From Notolepis coatsorum (taxonomy: Eukaryota; Chordata; Actinopteri; Aulopiformes; Paralepididae): DNA of 64,000 nucleotides. A program made the position numbers and the translations under genes. The notes beneath the pieces were generated by a model. The model saw only the letters and a list, made by a program, of their open reading frames with translations, was not told where the DNA came from and searched no databases. Numbering within the stretch: the stretch's first letter is position 1; each line of letters begins with the position of its first letter. The DNA is taken from contig OZ020585.1 in assembly GCA_963971535.1 (NCBI GenBank), positions 151,964,103 to 152,028,102 on the forward strand, in the 5' to 3' direction. Below, piece after piece: positions 11,706 to 22,105 of this stretch.

Positions 11706-12502
11706 GTCTAGTCTAGGCGTATGCGGTCGTCGTCACTCCTTTGCTGCGCCTGGAAGCGCTCTCGCTCGATCGCAGAGTGTTCGCGTTCACTAAGGGCTTG
11801 CGCTTGGAGCTGCGCGTGGAAGCGTTCTCTTTGGTCTGCAGATTGTTCGCGCTCACTTAGTTGTTGAGCCTGCAGGCGGTCTCTTTCCATGGTAGAGTGT
11901 TCGTGCTCACTTTGGTGTTGCCCGCGGAGGCGCTCTTGTTCCATGGAAGAATGTTCGCGCTCACTAAGCGTCTGTGCTTGGAGTCGATCGCGTTCGGTGG
12001 AGGCTGCCAGGGTGGCGATAAAGGCCTGCGCCAGCATCTTGTCCGCCTCGCTGGGGGAAGACACTGATGGAGGTGATAGGCTTCTGGCAGTGCTCGTTGG
12101 AGATCCGTTCTCCTGTCGTGCTCCGAGGAGGTCCATCTCCTGGGTGCGCGTCTCTTCTGGTGGTGGGTCGGGCTCCGTCCCTGGAGGGCTTTCTTTATCC
12201 TGGAGCTCTCCGGGGACTGCCTCGTCGATGTTGGCGGGGGGTAAAGTCATGTCAGGTCCCTCCTGGTCCCCCCCGTGAGCTTGGTCAGTTACGTTAGAAC
12301 CCACTAGGGTCTCTACTGGCGGGGTCGCCTGGTCGGTAGGGTTTGACATACTTTTACTATCCGCTTTTTCCGCGTTTAACGTCTGTATAAAGCTAGGTAG
12401 TAGACTGGTAGCGTAGTCCTCTAGGTAAAGAGGTGGCTGCCGTCTGCGCTCCGGGCGATCTAGCTTAGGAGAACCGTTTGTGGAGTGTTCATCATTGGCC
12501 AT
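11706..12502 (-). pseudogene. Outer Pao element: N-terminal Gag
   Basis: Starts at an ATG (12500-12502) in good context (ATGGCC) and runs 264 codons to a TAG at 11708. It is polar, with a long heptad-like region in which units such as SEREHS and ERDRLQAQ recur several times (about residues 150-255), suggesting an extended coiled coil. Compared with the inner Gag, two bases are missing just before the stop, which puts the downstream Gag domain out of frame. Confidence 0.87.
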
Positions 12503-12541
12503 GTTAATATTAATATTATATTAATATTACGCTAATTACCA

Positions 12542-12558
12542 TCCGGCTCGAAGGACCA
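12542..12558 (-). other. Primer binding site, tRNA-Tyr type (outer Pao)
   Basis: The same 17-nt tRNA-Tyr complement as in the inner element, here two bases from the LTR end. Confidence 0.83.
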
Positions 12559-12560
12559 AT

Positions 12561-13899
12561 TGTAACTGAGGGGTACAATTCCCTGACTGTATTGAATAAG
12601 TATGGTATCATTAAACCACTACTGACTTATGTACATTACTACTGGCCATACAGTACACAGGTATATGAGATGAACACATCCACAATAACACGGTTTCACA
12701 CAAATACTCTGGTTTAGAAGAATATTTATTAGCAGCACAAAGATTATCTTACATTACTTTACTTATCAAGATTGAGAATTGCGCTTGTAAGGCGAAGAAT
12801 GTGCATGAATAGGTCAAGAGCGTAAGTCCATGACCATATTACGCAGGAGATAATTAATACCACCTGTATCATAAGAATTATATATATGGTACACTAGTAG
12901 GGCAGTTGGAGATACTAATAAGGTCCCTCCGGTTGTAGGCCAGCAGGGGAGAGGATTTGTCGGTAACGAAAGTCTGGGTCAACGATGAATAAGGAGACTC
13001 CAGGTACAGGAGACAGTGCAATAATCTCTTGATCCGCAGACGAACAACAGCTATTCTCCGGTATGCAGTGCCGCATGGAAGAAAGCTAGCCAGCCTCAGG
13101 CGTCCTAGAGGCGGGCTCGACGTTGCTCCTCACAGGGTAAATCCCACACAATTGTGGGTGTAGACGATTCTCCGCTCCATCAGCTACAGGACCAAAGCAA
13201 ATATAATCCAGCCGAAAAGGGCTCTGTAGTCGCCGGTGTAGGTTATCCAGTGTACATATCCACACGGTTCTCGTCTAGGGCTCCTCGGATGACGGCACCA
13301 GGTTAAGCCGCCCAGCCTGGATAAGCACACTAGCTCGGTACGAGAAAGCGTTGGTAATGCTGGTCACTGTAGAACGGTAGCCGCACGATACACTATACAT
13401 AATAGACTATTACTTAATAATAGAATAGGTCGAACTCGACGATACAGCGTTAAACTCTGACACTTCAGTTATCAATTTGCACGCGGTCTCAAGGCTCTAT
13501 TTTGGGGCAAAACGGGCCCACTTCACAGCACGTTGTATCGTGGTGTGAGGCTTCAACTTATTGGTTAACATACTGCTGTATTCACCTGCGCCGTATTTAT
13601 TCGTTAGGTGAACAATCTAGTACCAGCCTTATTTCTGTCTCGTATTCTTGCGCAGAGCCGGTCATGTCCAGGCATGTCTTTGGCGGTGACTTTGAACTAG
13701 ACATTGGGGGTATGGCCGTGGCGCCTAGGGGATCGCTGTCCAATAGGAGAACGAAATATTATGGTCTGTACTAGGTAAAGGGATATTCCGTGTATATGTA
13801 CAAAGAATATACAAGGGATATCAGACGATATACAAATACTATACAATATATCTCAAGTAATAAATATATATATTCGGTTTAATCTGATCCTTCGTAACA
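12561..13899 (-). repeat. Outer Pao element, 5' LTR (1339 bp)
   Basis: It begins TGTAACTGAGGGG and ends TTCGTAACA. The first 35 bases and the AT-rich last 80 bases resemble the inner LTRs, while the middle has diverged strongly. The partner LTR lies outside the window to the left. The flank CTAAG (13900-13904) should be its target duplication. The LINE sequence there is continuous with related copies at about 42355 and 38370. Confidence 0.88.
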
Positions 13900-14356
13900 C
13901 TAAGAGAATTATCAAGGACTCCAGCCACCCAAACAACTGCCTCTTTGAACTGCTGCGGTCAGGCAAGCGATACCGGAGTCTCATGGCAAGCACATAAAGA
14001 CTCAGAAGAAGCTTCTATAGCCAGGCCATCAGGTTGCTCAACGAACAATAACACTATGCAACAACCATCAAATGCACTCACAACACACACATCCACACGC
14101 ACACACTCACTTTAAACAAACAACACACTGCAGCACCCACTCTCCACACTTTAGAACACCTAAACACACTTTATATTTATTGGTAAAGGATTTGCACTAC
14201 AACCCATACCTCAGTACACCTACTGTAAATTGTACCTAAATTGTACCTCATCCCATTTCTGCTTTGCACTATATAGTATATTGTATATTAGTATATTGCA
14301 TAGTATATTGTATATTGTATGGTAACTCAGTTACTTCTATTCTGCATCAAACATTG
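13900..14356 (+). mobile_element. LINE (CR1/L2-superfamily, family 1), end of RT ORF and 3' UTR
   Basis: The first part encodes the C-terminus of an RT protein (HPNNCLFELLRSGKRYRSL-like). It is followed by a CA-rich 3' UTR that matches, in reverse, 37,930-38,400. The left side is cut by the outer Pao element. At 14356 the sequence is interrupted by an L2 element and resumes at 15241. Confidence 0.82.
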
Positions 14357-15240
14357 TAAATATGTATATGTGGCAAAACAGAGGTAGTCCTCATTGGCTC
14401 CAAGTCCACACTCACCAAGCACCCCAGTTTCACCCTCACCATAGACAACTCCTTGGTTTCCCCTTCCCCCCAGGTCAAGAGTCTTGGTGTTGTCCTCGAC
14501 AGCACCCTATCATTCCATTCCCACATCAATAACATCATCCGGTCCGCCTACTTCCACCTTCGCAACATCAACCGCCTCCGCCCTTCACTCACTCCCAACA
14601 GCGCCACAATCCTGGTCCACTCCCTCGTCACTTCCCGCTTAGATTACTGCAACTCCCTTCTCTTTGGTCTCCCCCACAAACTCCTCCATAAGCTCCAACT
14701 GGTCCAGAACGCTGCTGCCCGCATAATCACCAGAACCCCTGTCATCAGTCACATCACCCCCGTCCTACGCCAACTACACTGGCTTCCCATTAAACTCCGC
14801 ATAGACTACAAGATCCTCCTCCATACATACAAGGCCATTCACAACCTCGCCCCTCCATACCTGTCCGACCTCCTTCATATCAACATTCCCACCCGGTCCC
14901 TCAGGTCTGCCTCCTCCATCAACCTGACCGTCCCCCCAGCCCGTCTGTCCACCATGGGGTCAAGAGCCTTCAGCTGCTCTGCCCCCCGCCTCTGGAACTC
15001 CCTCCCCCCCGACATCAGGAACATTGACTCCATCATTTCTTTTAAAACCCACCTCAAAACCCACCTTTTTAGGCAGGCATATGTCTGATTTTATTTTCTG
15101 TCTGATTTTATATATTTACATTTTTCTTATTTTAATGTACTGTGATTATGAATTTAACTGTTTTTAAATTGTTGTACGGCGTCCTTGAGTGCCTTGAAAG
15201 GCGCATTATAAATAGAATGCATTATTATTATTATTATTAT
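14357..15240 (+). mobile_element. L2-type LINE, 5'-truncated, inserted in family-1 LINE
   Basis: A 5'-truncated copy ending in an L2-type tail (cluster near 15,180-15,210, GCGCATTATAAATAG) and an ATT microsatellite (15,220-15,240). The flanking family-1 LINE continues on both sides, as shown by the intact copy at 37,860-37,960 read in reverse. Confidence 0.82.
14375..15088 (+). pseudogene. L2 LINE reverse transcriptase, C-terminal part
   Basis: An open frame of about 237 codons without its N-terminus. It covers the region after the RT catalytic box: [56 protein letters not shown] and [11 protein letters not shown], all typical of the C-terminus of fish L2-like RT proteins. The endonuclease and catalytic YADD parts are missing through 5' truncation, so it cannot act alone. 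Confidence 0.85.
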
Positions 15241-15424
15241 ACTGAACACTGTGTCTACGTACGTGACTTCTATTTTTACTTCTATTTTTACATGCTATAC
15301 TATTTTATTTCATACTTATCTTTTGTCTAGCACAGTCTCTGGAGCGTAACAGAAAGAAGCATTTTGTATAAAAGTATTCTGTACTTCTGTATGGAAACTA
15401 TTAAAGAAACTTTAACTTGAACTT
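15241..15424 (+). mobile_element. Family-1 LINE, 3' tail (continuation)
   Basis: It resumes the LINE interrupted at 14356 and ends in a tail like TTAAAGAAACTTTAACTTGAA. The same tail recurs at 16,505-16,590 and, reversed, at 36,468-36,536 and 37,736-37,830. Confidence 0.8.
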
Positions 15425-16590
15425 CTTAGCGGACCACCTCTTGCAGAGACAAGTCGCATATTTCTTTCCTCTCCCCAGACCTTCAAGGTCGTTCCTATCG
15501 CTGGCCCTCACTGCCTCCCTGTCGGTCTTGATGTGTGGATTCTACCTCCTTCAACGGACTTGACTCCCTACTCAAACTACAATATGGATCAACTAGTAAG
15601 CTGGTAATTTGCAGCGGTTGATCATATTTTTTCTTCAAGGAAGCAGAGCACAGCTGATCCGCTGTGTCCAGTCGGGACTTTTCAATCGGGATTTGCTATA
15701 GACTCTTGGGGAAAATGGGGGTCCATCTGCCTCTATTCTCTTGAAATTGAAGATGTGGAGGATTTGTACATCCTCACATTCATGTTGATCGGTATGGGAG
15801 CGATCGCTATCTGGATCTGTACAAGAATAATTGGGAAAGACGATAACCGTCTGGAGATAGCTGTTGCCAGACTGGAAGTCTCCCACATGGAACTTGTAAA
15901 GAGACTCGCTGCCCATCAATCTGACGAACAATCGAGAACTCAAGTCATGCTGGGGGTCGTGCAGGAAATTAAAATCGAATTAAAATCAAATTTGAGCATT
16001 CAGGAAGCATTTTCTGCTGCCTGATGCACCCCCCCCCCCCCCCCACACTCTCAAGTGTGCTGGAGCCTATGTGGAATGCACAAGGTCACGTCAGGGAGTC
16101 GAGATAAGAACAGGAGACATGACGTCCCTTTACCCAGCACCACTACCTCCCCCACCAGGACTTGGCTTGTGAACTCCCCCCCACCCCCCCCTCAGTCCCA
16201 TCCCCTGGCGGTGCACTGTCGGCTGCTTCGTGTGAGGGATCACTCCCGCCCCCCCCCTACAGCCCTGTAACAACCCCAACCCACCCCCCCCTCCTCCCGT
16301 ACATGGCGCTGCCTAGGACGGCTGCCAGTCTGTTTGCAGTGGTGAATATGCATATGTCTGTCTCAAGGCTAGCCCTACATGCGTCATCAAAGCGCATGTA
16401 GGTGTTTTTATGCTCTGTACCATTATTACTATCTAAATTGTAATAATTGTGGAATATGACTGTAATGAGCTGTATGTGCATGATCCAAGCGTCCTATGAT
16501 CCTCATAGGAGCATAACAGAAAAAAGCATTCCATGTGAAGGTATTCTGTATTTTTGCATGTCAACTAATAAAGAAACTTGAAACTTGAAC
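15425..16590 (+). mobile_element. Unclassified LINE-tailed retroposed element
   Basis: About 1.17 kb between the tail of one LINE copy and the DIRS element. Its last 85 bases share the family-1 LINE tail, including the ending AAAGAAACTTGAAACTTGAA, but the upstream sequence does not match the LINE 3' UTR seen elsewhere in the window. It contains C-homopolymers near 16,028-16,045 and 16,180-16,300. A non-autonomous derivative mobilised by that LINE is a reasonable inference. Confidence 0.55.
15608..16024 (+). CDS. Unrecognised open frame with a transmembrane helix and coiled coil
   Basis: The frame is open for 139 codons from a TAA at 15605-15607 to TGA at 16022. There is no in-frame ATG before 15782, so 15608 is only the edge of the open frame. 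A hydrophobic segment of about 22 residues (15,764-15,832, LYILTF...ICTRII) is followed by a charged heptad-like region of some 55 residues that reads as a coiled coil. That layout suggests a membrane-anchored oligomer. I do not recognise the family. It may be a piece of a LINE ORF1, an exon captured by retroposition, or chance. The absence of an early start codon argues for a fragment. Confidence 0.4.
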   Translation, partial: FAAVDHIFSSRKQSTADPLCPVGTFQSGFAIDSWGKWGSICLYSLEIEDVEDLYILTFMLIGMGAIAIWICTRIIGKDDNRLEIAVARLEVSHMELVKRLAAHQSDEQSRTQVMLGVVQEIKIELKSNLSIQEAFSAA

Positions 16591-18480
16591 CAGCGGCGGG
16601 GGCGCTTTGGAATTTTTTCCACGTATGGCTGCAGTAGTAGCCATGTGTCGGTGTGGATGGAGAGAACGCTGAGGCCGGCGCTTGTGTTACAGTTTACACA
16701 CCCCCGCCCTCCGTTTTTGGGTTTGGTACAGACTCTATTATCAGAGTCTGCGGCAGTGACAGCCCTGGCTGAGGAGATTTGTTCTCTGGCGGCGAAGCAG
16801 GCCGCCGTCGTGGTCCCATGGGAGGACGCGATGAGCGGCGTTTCCTGCCGATATTCTCTGGTGTCTGAGAAATCGGGGGGGGGGGGTGTCAGACCCATAC
16901 TGGACCTGTCCCATGGAAGGTTCAGAATGTTGACCGTCACCCACCTGTTAAGCACTGTCAGGTGGGGGACTGGTTTACCTCCATAGACCTGAAGGATGTG
17001 TATTCGCATCCTGATCTTCCCTCCTAGGACATACCTACGCTTCCTTTTTCAGTAGCGTACGAGTACCAGAGGCTGCCGTTCGGCTACTCTCTGGCTCCTC
17101 GCATCTTCACCAAGTGCATGGAGACCTCGCTGGGGCCTCTGCGTCGTCAGGGGATACGAATTGTATTCTACCCTGGACGATGTTCTGGTCCTCGGCCGGT
17201 CAGAGAAGATCGCCAGGTCTCATACCAGGCAGGTGGCGGAATTCCTCACCAGTCTGGGTTTTGCTGTAGACTGGAAGTAGAGTACTCCTCTTCCCAGTCA
17301 ACGGGTGGAGTACTTGGGCTTATTCTAATGTCAAGGTCTATATGGGCATCCCTCTCAGAGCGGCGGCGAGTGGATGTTCTCAGCGCGCTCGGGAGGTTCC
17401 GTCCTAGGACGGTTACGGCGCTGTCCGTGATGCGCCTGCTCGGTATGATGGCATCTGCTCACTCTGTGGTCCCTCTTGGCCTCCTCTTCATGAGGAGGAT
17501 ACAGAGGTGGTTTTCCAGTATGGAAATAGACCCGGTGAGAGACAAGTGGAAGCGGCTGAAGGTTCCCATGTCAGTACTGGGGGACCTCGCCCTCTGGGGA
17601 GGGCCTGGGGCCCTCACCAGCGGGGTCCCCATGGGCAGCAGGCTGTCACACGTCACGGTCTTCACCGACGCCTCCCTCACGGGATGGGGGGGGACGTGTT
17701 GGGCCAACGCAGTAGGGGGCAGCTGGCAGGGCCATGCTGCCCGGTCTGCACTACATTTCAATGTGTTGGACTTGAAGGCAGTCCTTCTGGTCCTCAAACG
17801 GCTTGGCCACCTTGTGGTGGGCAAGCATGTTTTGATCAGGACGGACAACACGACGTCAGCGTCGTATATCGACAGACAGGGAGGAGTACGCTCCCCCCGT
17901 CTGCACCGGGCGGCGGTCGAGCTCTGGCTATGGGCGTCTCTCAATCTGCGCAGCCTGAGGGCTCTCCACATCCCCGGCAGGGAGAATGTGGGTGCAGATG
18001 TGATGTCGCGGGGCGGTCTTCACCCCGACGAGTGTGGACTACGTCCAGACATAGTCAGACAGGTCTGGGACCGATTCGGGGAGGCCACGGTGGACCTGTT
18101 TGCGAGCAGACAGTCCCACCAGTGCCCCTTGTGGTTCTCGGTCAGTCGGAAGGCAACACCTCTCTGGTGGTGGTTACCTTCTCGATTTGTCCGTAGCCGC
18201 CTGGGATTCTGTAGGCGTCCCCCCCCCCATATACCTGATGGCTCAGCTGTTGGGGCGGGTACGTCAGGAGCGCAGGACTTTGATCCTGGTCGCGCCGGGC
18301 CGGGGCTCGGCTGTGTGGTTCCCGGCCCTGATTCAGCTCTTGGTGGCCCCGCCGTGGCCTGTTCCGTGGTCACCGTGGGCCCTCTCTCAGGCACGCAGAA
18401 CTCTGTTCTGCCTCCTGTTCTGGGGCAGCCTCTAGGCTTGGCTGCTGAAAGGGTGAATCTGGTGGGGATGCGTTTTAACT
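16591..18480 (+). pseudogene. DIRS reverse transcriptase and RNase H
   Basis: Starting in one frame (up to 16,986), it shows the DIRS RT entry GVRPILDLS and FRMLTV. It then changes frame at least three times. The motif block around 17,060-17,140 (YEYQRLPFGYSLAPRIFTKCME) is intact. The catalytic YLDD block at about 17,170 is spoiled by what looks like an extra C. The main frame from about 17,300 carries LGLILMSRSIWASLSERR, MRLLGMMASA and the RNase H motifs FTDASLTGWGG, LIRTDNTTS and LHIPGRENVGADVMSRGG. The frame breaks again near 18,180. This enzyme would copy the element RNA, but this copy is dead. Confidence 0.85.
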
Positions 18481-18699
18481 CTTCTGTGGTTGATGCCATC
18501 TGGAACGCGCACGCTCCGATCACTACCGCGGCTTACGCAGGGAAGTGGCGTATGGTTCGAGAGTGGAGGGCAGAACACTGTTCAGCCATCCTCTCGTGGG
18601 ACGTTCTTGCTTGGCGCACGTCATCTCAAGCCTGTGGAACGTTCTCTGTCTCTGAGTCGGGACCTCCAACTGTTCTGGAAAAGCTACGACGCATTCCTT

Positions 18700-19310
18700 T
18701 TTGGGCCATCACCTCCGCTAAGTGCGTGGGTCAGCCATGTGCTCTCTCGGTGCGGTCGGACTACCTGTCTATTCGGGCCGATAGCAGGCGACTCTGTGGC
18801 CTGATCCGGCCTTCGTGCCAAAGAATATCCGGAGCTCTTGTCGCTCCTGGGATATTGTGCTTCAGGCGTTTCACCCTCCTCCTCATGCTAGTGGGTTGGA
18901 GGTGAGCCTTCACCTGTCGTGTCCTGTCCGTGCACTGGAGGTTTACCTTAGTCGCACGCGGGATCTCAGGGCTTCCGATCAACTGTTTGTTTGTTACGGT
19001 TGCCCTCGCGCAGGTAAGGCGCTGTCCAAGCAGCGCCTGTCACATTGGTTGTGCGAGGGCATTGCCCTTTGCTACACGTTGGCTGGACATGTCCCCCCTG
19101 GGGGCGTCAGGGTGCACTCCACTCGTGGTGTGGCGGCTTCTGCTGCCCTGTTAGGGGGGGCCTCGGTGGAGGACGTCTGTGCTGCGGCCTCCTGGTCCTC
19201 CCAGAGTCCTTTCGTTAGGTTTTACCTCATGGACATGACTGGGGGTTCTGTCTCCCAGGCGGTCCTGAGGTCCGGGACCTCTCCTGCATCCCGCCTCAGG
19301 TGGGCTAGCA
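18700..19310 (+). pseudogene. DIRS tyrosine recombinase
   Basis: From about 18,815 the frame reads LQAFHPPP, LSCPVRALEVYLSRT, ALSKQRLSHWL, then HSTRGVAASAALLGG (the HxxR motif near 19,118) and WSSQSPFVRFYL, with the likely nucleophile Tyr near 19,224. These are the marks of the DIRS recombinase that inserts circular DNA without making a target duplication. The N-terminal first-Arg region is in another frame (18,700-18,815), so the gene is broken. Confidence 0.83.
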
Positions 19311-19990
19311 GGGGTGTGTGGGTGTGGACCGCGGGGTGCTGTGTCACACGTGGTCCCGCTTGCGCTGTGCATTCGGGGGTGCCTGGTTCCCCTTTTTTTT
19401 TCCTTTTTTTTTTTTTTTTTTTTGGAGTTGACTGCCTCCTCCCCATCATTAGGACGGGCGGGTTGACGGGACTCCCCTCCTCCCCGGCTGGGGCTTATGG
19501 GCCCTCAGGGGGTGCATTTGTCTGGGCCATGCGTCCGCTCTGCCCTTTATCTCAGAAGGCAGAGCGACACATGAAGCCAGATGATATATAACGTAAAGTT
19601 ATCCTATAACCCTAGTTATATGAATACTGGCTGAGCGTCTCGCTCTTTAGCGCCTGAGGTCCCTTGGATGTTTTCCACTTATGGAAATCGAAGTGGGAAG
19701 GGTGAGGCGTGACCACTTCCGGCGTAATATAGAGGACACATGGGAGTGGCGTGGTCACGTACCTGTGTGGCCATTGGGCGTTATAGTGTGTGGATAATTC
19801 TTTCTTTAGTTTTTGTGGTAATTGTCTACTGTTTCTTGCTCAGTGCTGGTAGGCCAGGGTGCCGCCGAACCCTTCTGCTGGCTGCTGTAGCCACAGGGTT
19901 CCTCGTCACCAGGCTGCGCTGCATGCAGGTCACCAGTAAGCAGTCCACAGTTAGGAGCTTCCGTACCCCTGTATCCCGTTGTGTTTTCAC

Positions 19991-20907
19991 ACTTTGTAAT
20001 ATATTTCCAAATAAAGATTTACATCCGTTATTACTTTGTTGGGAATCTAAGAACCTGTTTACAGGGAAGCAAGATTCAATAATAAGACCAAATTATTATG
20101 TTTTTGGTGATATAATTATCATGTATCAACACAAAGCAACCGTTGTTTTCCACATAACAACCATTGCCATGTACAAAACAATGGTTGCTATGTTACAGGC
20201 AGTGATGTTGTAGCGAAATAGTAATAGGGTTCATTTATTTCACTGAGCGTAAACAAATGATATAATACATTGGATATGTTTCACAACTGGGGTGAGTGAA
20301 AGGGGAGAGAGAGAGAATCAAACAGTTCGCTCAGTCTGAGATTAAAATATTTATGAATAAAATTGCAGTGGTTTAATTATAGTTCTACGCTCTGCACCAA
20401 ATATATATACAAAAAAGATTATTTCCCGAATTTTGTTCTTTGATCTTTTTCTTCAAGGCGATTTTATGCCTTATAGCAAGTATCTTTCCCTATACCCTTT
20501 AAACAGCATTGAATGACTTTCCCAGACAACATTGTAGAAAGAAAACATAGAACTTGAGTTCTTGTCAGTGCAGTATTTTAGAATTCTGACACTAAGGGGG
20601 AAATAATACTTCACTGACAATTTGTTTCCTTTTATCAGGCCGGGGTTGAATTTAAAAGTGTTTATTAGCACATTTCTAAATTATTCACATGGAAAGAAAA
20701 AATGACATCTCTTTTTTTCATGGATTCCCAGGCTTTGATGAGCCAAAAGGGTTTCGTATTACATTCCCCTGCCCTTCAATTCCACCTTTGTCGTACTAAC
20801 ACATTTCAGATGCTCAAAAAAAAAGTGGGGAGCTCATTAGCAACAGTAGATCGTAGCAGCTGCAGTAGTATTTTGTAACCATAAATAGAGACATGTTGCC
20901 TGAAACT
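19991..20907. other. No recognisable feature
   Basis: AT-rich sequence with scattered short open frames. I see no family motif. A simple repeat of GAGA lies near 20,310 and a small A-run near 20,815. Confidence 0.6.
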
Positions 20908-22098
20908 AATAATAATAATAAATCAAATTTATATAGCGCCTTTCATAGAACCCAAGGTCGCTTTACAATCAGGACAAAAAATAGGGCAAGGAAAGTAGGG
21001 GGGGGGGGGAGAGGGGATGAGGGAAAGTAGGGGATAATGGACCTAATTTAATCTAAAACTAACTGATGGGGAAAGCCTTGGTGAAGAGGTGTGTTTTTAG
21101 AGCGGATTTGAAGGTGTCCAGGGTTGGGGCATTGCGGATTTCGGGGGGGAGAGAGTTCCAGAGGGTAGGGGACGCCACGCTGAAGGCTCTGTCCCCAAAA
21201 GTCCGTAACCTGGTGCGAGGGATTGAGAGGAGACCTAGATCAGAGGATCTTAGGTTCCGGGATGGAGTGTACTGGTGGAGGAGATCAGACAGGTACCGGG
21301 GGGCGAGGGCATGGAGGGATTTGTAGGTGAGGAGCAGGAGTTTGAAGGTGATGTGGAACCTGACTGGAAGCCAGTGGAGATGGATGAGGGTGGGGGTGAT
21401 GTGCTGCCAGGGCTTGGTGTGAGTGAGAACCCTGGCAGCTGAGTTTTGGACATACTGGAGCCTGTCCAGGGCTTTGCTGGGTACCCCGAACAGGACTCCA
21501 TTACAGTAGTCCAACCGGGATGTGACAAATTAGTGGATCAGGGTCTCCGCCACAGAGTCTGAGAGTGAGGGTCGGAGACGGGAGATGTTCCTGAGGTGGT
21601 AGAAGGCAGACTTGGTGACAGATTTGATGTGGGAGTGAAATGAAAGTGTGGAGTCAAGGGTGACGCCCAGGTTACGGACTTCGAGAGACGGGGAGATGGA
21701 ACAGCCGTCAACGTGGAGGAGGAGATCTCCAACCTTCCCGAGCAGTGCCTTGGGGGCCACAACCATGAGCTCTGTCTTTTTGCTGTTGAGTTTAAGTAAT
21801 TTGGTTGCCATCCAGGTTTTTATAGCGTGGAGGCAGTTGACTACAGACTGTGGGGGGAGCTGGGAGGATGGTGAGGTGCTGATGTAGAGCTGAGTATCAT
21901 CTGCATAACAGTGAAAGTTGAGTCCGTGGTGACGTATAATCTGACCGAGGGGGAGCATGTAAATGGTGAATAGTAGGGGACCCAGCACAGAGCCCTGGGG
22001 GACACCGTGGTTGACTGGGGACGGGGGGGAGGATGAGCCGCTGACGCTGACAAACTGAGATCTATTTGTGAGATATGAATGAAACTGGTGTTCAAATC
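20908..22098 (-). mobile_element. L2-type LINE, 5'-truncated
   Basis: On the minus strand it ends in an L2-type 3' tail (TATATAGCGCC, 20,930-20,942 on plus) plus an ATT microsatellite (20,908-20,922). The RT C-terminal half lies upstream, and the copy is cut at about 22,095. A G-run at 21,000-21,010 lies in the 3' UTR. Confidence 0.85.
21059..22095 (-). pseudogene. L2 LINE reverse transcriptase, catalytic and C-terminal parts
   Basis: One reading frame runs from about 22,095 to 21,059 with a single TAA (21,529-21,531). The residues follow RT order: [20 protein letters not shown], the catalytic [11 protein letters not shown] near 21,900, [15 protein letters not shown], then SRLDYCNGVLFGVP, HWLPVRFHITFKLLL and LWNSLPPEIRN. 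The stop falls where relatives have an Ala codon before [10 protein letters not shown]. The endonuclease domain is absent through truncation. Confidence 0.86.
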
Positions 22099-22105
22099 AA
22101 ACTAA

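Larger units (their letters stand above)
16591..19990 (+). mobile_element. DIRS-type tyrosine-recombinase retrotransposon, decayed
   Basis: The region holds, in order, a DIRS RT, RNase H and tyrosine recombinase, followed by a T-rich tract (19,388-19,425) and a 3' terminal region. It has no integrase, as expected for DIRS elements. The gag and 5' terminus are not seen: the element starts abruptly beside a LINE tail. The right limit is uncertain; an AATAAA lies near 20,009. Confidence 0.75.

Noticed and set aside
15142..15330. Tyr-rich frame
   Set aside because: Runs through the LINE 3' UTR and an ATT microsatellite.
17459..18523. Frames antisense to the DIRS RT and RNase H
   Set aside because: Shadows of the GC-rich coding strand, without motifs.
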